DNA from: Colwellia hornerae
GTDB lineage: Bacteria; Pseudomonadota; Gammaproteobacteria; Enterobacterales; Alteromonadaceae
Reading direction: 5' to 3'
NCBI RefSeq assembly: GCF_007954355.1
Contig: NZ_VOLR01000018.1
Coordinates: 1-64,000, forward strand
DNA: 64,000 bases
Part shown: in pieces, positions 61,609 through 64,000 of the stretch
How the letters are laid out: each line of letters begins with the position of its first letter
Position numbering within the stretch: the first letter of the stretch is position 1
The notes under the pieces: generated by a model
What the model was told of the DNA's origin: nothing
The model's input: the letters and a program-made list of their open reading frames with translations, nothing else
Database searches by the model: none
Position numbers and translations under genes: made by a program

Positions 61609-62379
61609 ATGAACAAGTTCAACTTATTCGATCTAACAGGAAAAATCGCTTTGGTTACCGGCGCAAGTCGTGGCATTGGTGAACAGATAGCTAAATTACT
61701 GGCGCAAAGTGGCGCCCATGTCATTGTTTCTAGCCGTAAAGTTGAAGGTTGCCAAACTGTAGTTGACGATATTATTGCAGATGGAGGCAGCGCTCAAGCT
61801 ATCCCTTGTCATATCGGAGAAATGGACCAAATAGAAAGCATTTTCTCGCTGATTAAAGAACAACACGGCAAGCTTGATATTTTGGTTAATAACGCCGCGG
61901 CAAATCCCTATTTTGGCCATGTGTTAGATACTGATTTAGGTGCTTTTCAAAAAACAGTCGACGTGAATATTCGCGGGTATTTTTTCATGTCAGTTATCGG
62001 GGCAAAACTAATGAAAGAAAATAATGGTGGCGCTATTGTCAATGTTGCCTCTATTAACGGCGTTATCCCAGGTGACTTTCAGGGTATTTATTCAATTACC
62101 AAAGCGGCTGTCATCTCTATGACCAAGACCTTTGCTAAAGAGTGTGCCCAATTTAATATTCGCGTTAATGCTTTATTACCTGGCGGCACCGATACAAAAT
62201 TTGCGTCAACATTAGTTAATAATCCCAAGATACTTGAACAAATGCTGCATCACGTGCCGATGAAGCGAATTGCACAACCTGAAGAAATGGCTGGCACTGT
62301 GCTTTACTTGGTTTCAAATGCATCAAGTTACACGACAGGTACTGCGATTAACGTTGATGGTGGTTATTTAATTGGCTAG
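61609..62379 (+). CDS. SDR-family NAD(P)-dependent oxidoreductase
   Basis: A 256-residue classical short-chain dehydrogenase. Cofactor motif TGASRGIG, the NNAA motif, catalytic YSITK and the C-terminal VDGGYLIG are all present. AAGGAG precedes the ATG. It probably oxidises or reduces a hydroxy/keto intermediate of the pathway encoded by this operon. Confidence 0.92.
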   Translation: MNKFNLFDLTGKIALVTGASRGIGEQIAKLLAQSGAHVIVSSRKVEGCQTVVDDIIADGGSAQAIPCHIGEMDQIESIFSLIKEQHGKLDILVNNAAANPYFGHVLDTDLGAFQKTVDVNIRGYFFMSVIGAKLMKENNGGAIVNVASINGVIPGDFQGIYSITKAAVISMTKTFAKECAQFNIRVNALLPGGTDTKFASTLVNNPKILEQMLHHVPMKRIAQPEEMAGTVLYLVSNASSYTTGTAINVDGGYLIG

Positions 62380-62435
62380 GTAGTAAAGCGATTAATAACG
62401 GCAATATTTAATATCAATAAATTTTAGGAAATAAA

Positions 62436-63551
62436 ATGAGTAACACTAATTCAGCTAAACTCTTCGAGTCATTTTCATCTGGCGGACTCACCTTAAAAAA
62501 TCGTACGGTGATGGCCCCGATGACGAGAACCTTTTCGCCTAATTATATCGCCAATAATGATGTTGCAAAATATTATCGACGCAGAGCAGAAGGAAATGTT
62601 GGTTTAATTATTACCGAAGGTACTTTCATTTCTCATAAAGCGGCTAATGGCTATGAACGAGTTCCTGCTATTTTTGGTGAAGAAGCTTTAGCCGGTTGGA
62701 AACATGTTGTTGATGAAGTACACGCCGCTGGAGGTAAAATCGTGCCACAAATTTGGCATGTTGGCTCAGTGAGAAAAGCAGGTATTGGTCCTGATAAATC
62801 GGTACCTGCCTACAGCCCATCTGGATTATATAAACCCGGCGCGCCTAATGGTATTGAGATGAGCCAAGCCGATATAGACGAAGTTGTTGCTTCCTTTGCA
62901 CAAGCCGCTGTTGATGCTAAAAATGTTGGTTTCGATGGCGTTGAAGTTCATGGTGCTCATGGTTATTTGGTTGATCAGTTCTTCTGGGAAGGAACAAATC
63001 AACGTGAGGATGGGTACGGAGGTTCATTGGAAAATCGTACCCGCTTTGGTGTGGAAATTGTCCAAGCAATCCGCGCCGCTGTTGGTGAAGACTTTCCTAT
63101 TATCTTTAGATTTTCTCAATGGAAGCAACAAGACTACGATGCAAAACTCTGCCAAACACCCGCAGAGTTAACGACTTTTTTAACACTATTGAGTGATGCT
63201 GGGGTTGATATATTTCATGCCAGCACCCGCCGCTTTTGGTTACCAGAATTTGAAGGTTCGACGCTAAATTTAGCTGGATGGACGAAAAAAATAACGCACA
63301 AGCCGGTAATAACTGTGGGCAGTGTTGGACTCGACAGTGATTTCACCGGTGAAGGTAGTATGGATCTAGGCGGTGCTTCTAACCCAACCGGTATTGACGG
63401 TTTATTAACGCGCTTAAATAATGATGAATTTGATTTGGTTGCTATTGGCCGGGCGTTGTTAGTCGATCCTGAGTGGGTTAATAAAATACGAGATAAAAAA
63501 GAAGACCAAATAGCGCCGTTTAATAAAGAAGCGCTGATGAAGTTAAGCTAA
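62436..63551 (+). CDS. NADH:flavin oxidoreductase, Old Yellow Enzyme family
   Basis: A 371-residue FMN-dependent ene-reductase. Conserved segments: LKNRTVMAPMTRTFSPN, PQIWHVGSVRK, GFDGVEVHGAHGYLVDQFFWEGTNQREDGYGGSLENRTRFGVEIV with the His-X-X-His-like HGAHG active site, and DLVAIGRALLVDPEWV. The FMN-binding TVGSVGL is near residue 290. It reduces activated alkenes such as alpha,beta-unsaturated carbonyls. It lies 56 bases after the SDR gene and 126 before the dehydrogenase, consistent with one operon. Confidence 0.92.
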   Translation: MSNTNSAKLFESFSSGGLTLKNRTVMAPMTRTFSPNYIANNDVAKYYRRRAEGNVGLIITEGTFISHKAANGYERVPAIFGEEALAGWKHVVDEVHAAGGKIVPQIWHVGSVRKAGIGPDKSVPAYSPSGLYKPGAPNGIEMSQADIDEVVASFAQAAVDAKNVGFDGVEVHGAHGYLVDQFFWEGTNQREDGYGGSLENRTRFGVEIVQAIRAAVGEDFPIIFRFSQWKQQDYDAKLCQTPAELTTFLTLLSDAGVDIFHASTRRFWLPEFEGSTLNLAGWTKKITHKPVITVGSVGLDSDFTGEGSMDLGGASNPTGIDGLLTRLNNDEFDLVAIGRALLVDPEWVNKIRDKKEDQIAPFNKEALMKLS

Positions 63552-63677
63552 ATAAATTAAGTCAGTTGTCGGTTGATGAATTAAGTTTCAACCGCTGATG
63601 ATTTTTGGATATCGTGACATAAAAATTCTCACTGCACTCGTTAGTAAACGGGCGCTATTAAATTATAGGGATCTCTC

Positions 63678-64000
63678 ATGGATTTTGAATACAGTGACAA
63701 AGTTAACGCATTAATAAATCGTGTAAATTTATTTATGGATAAATATGTTTATCCTGCTGAGCAGAAAATGCATGAACAAGTTGCGCAAGAGCCTTGGTCA
63801 ACACCACCGCTAATGGAAGAGCTAAAAGCGAAAGCAAAAGCAGAAGGGCTATGGAATTTATTCTTACCTTTGAGTTATGGCAAATATAGTGCGGGTTTAA
63901 CTAACCTAGAATATGCACCTTTAGCTGAAATTATGGGTAAAGTGATGTGGGCGCCAGAAGTTTTTAATTGTGCGGCTCCCGACACCGGCAATATGGAAGT
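63678..64000 (+). CDS. Acyl-CoA dehydrogenase family protein, 5' part (truncated by window)
   Basis: The first ~107 residues begin [21 protein letters not shown] and contain [10 protein letters not shown]-like [47 protein letters not shown] and [11 protein letters not shown]. This is the N-terminal helical domain of the ACAD10/11-type acyl-CoA dehydrogenases. It runs off the right edge. It starts 126 bases after the OYE gene and is probably the fourth gene of the operon; a phosphotransferase-family gene often follows in such loci. Confidence 0.9.
   Translation, partial: MDFEYSDKVNALINRVNLFMDKYVYPAEQKMHEQVAQEPWSTPPLMEELKAKAKAEGLWNLFLPLSYGKYSAGLTNLEYAPLAEIMGKVMWAPEVFNCAAPDTGNME

Overview
The window looks like a chromosomal segment of an AT-rich marine gammaproteobacterium, most likely Colwellia or a close relative in the Alteromonadales. 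This is inferred from protein character and gene order (cspD divergent from clpS-clpA, ppsR divergent from ppsA, tusDCB-tusE beside a yccA-like gene), not from a database search. Coding density is high and most of it is ordinary core genome. The unusual material is at the left edge and between 29.7 and 51.2 kb.

Region by region. 1-0.6 kb: the 3' end of an unidentified gene, a GC-rich hairpin and a probably frameshifted small gene. 0.8-6.5 kb: a secreted subtilisin-like protease, a truncated, decayed copy of it that keeps a similar upstream region, a TonB-dependent receptor and a STAS-like protein. 6.6-13.9 kb: an eight-gene Mrp-type cation/proton antiporter operon in the order of the Mbh antiporter module, ending in a 1117-residue fusion of two antiporter subunits. 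14-28.8 kb: core genes, comprising a Ca2+/cation exchanger, cspD, clpS-clpA, a DAHP synthase, ppsR/ppsA, a YdiJ-type D-2-hydroxyacid oxidoreductase, a small secreted-or-cytosolic unknown, the tus sulfur relay and a BAX-inhibitor family protein. 29-30.2 kb: the tag glycosylase and tRNA-Ser(UGA), followed by a 121-bp tandem array. Each array unit carries a terminator hairpin and a copy of the tRNA 3' end, which resembles the rtT repeats after E. coli tyrT.

30.7-51.1 kb is a biofilm/matrix island. It starts with a PEP-CTERM protein behind a good sigma-54 promoter. Next comes a complete Lap-type system: a 3684-residue adhesin with 29 in-register 312-bp repeats, a type I secretion ATPase, membrane fusion protein and outer-membrane channel, an OmpA-like lipoprotein, the LapG periplasmic protease and the LapD c-di-GMP receptor. 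From family knowledge, the adhesin would be exported by the LapB/C/E channel and held at the outer membrane by its N-terminal retention module. LapG would release it when c-di-GMP is low, and LapD would sequester LapG when c-di-GMP is high.

51.3-64 kb: mlaA with an RND/MMPL exporter, trxC, oligopeptidase B, an ATP-grasp enzyme, a DUF3297 protein, and a LysR regulator divergent from a likely catabolic operon (histidine phosphatase, SDR, Old Yellow Enzyme, acyl-CoA dehydrogenase) that runs off the right edge. No CRISPR array, complete insertion sequence, prophage or rRNA was seen. The Lap island and the tRNA-linked array are the most interesting parts; neither is a wholly new class of system, but both have unusual details listed in the findings.
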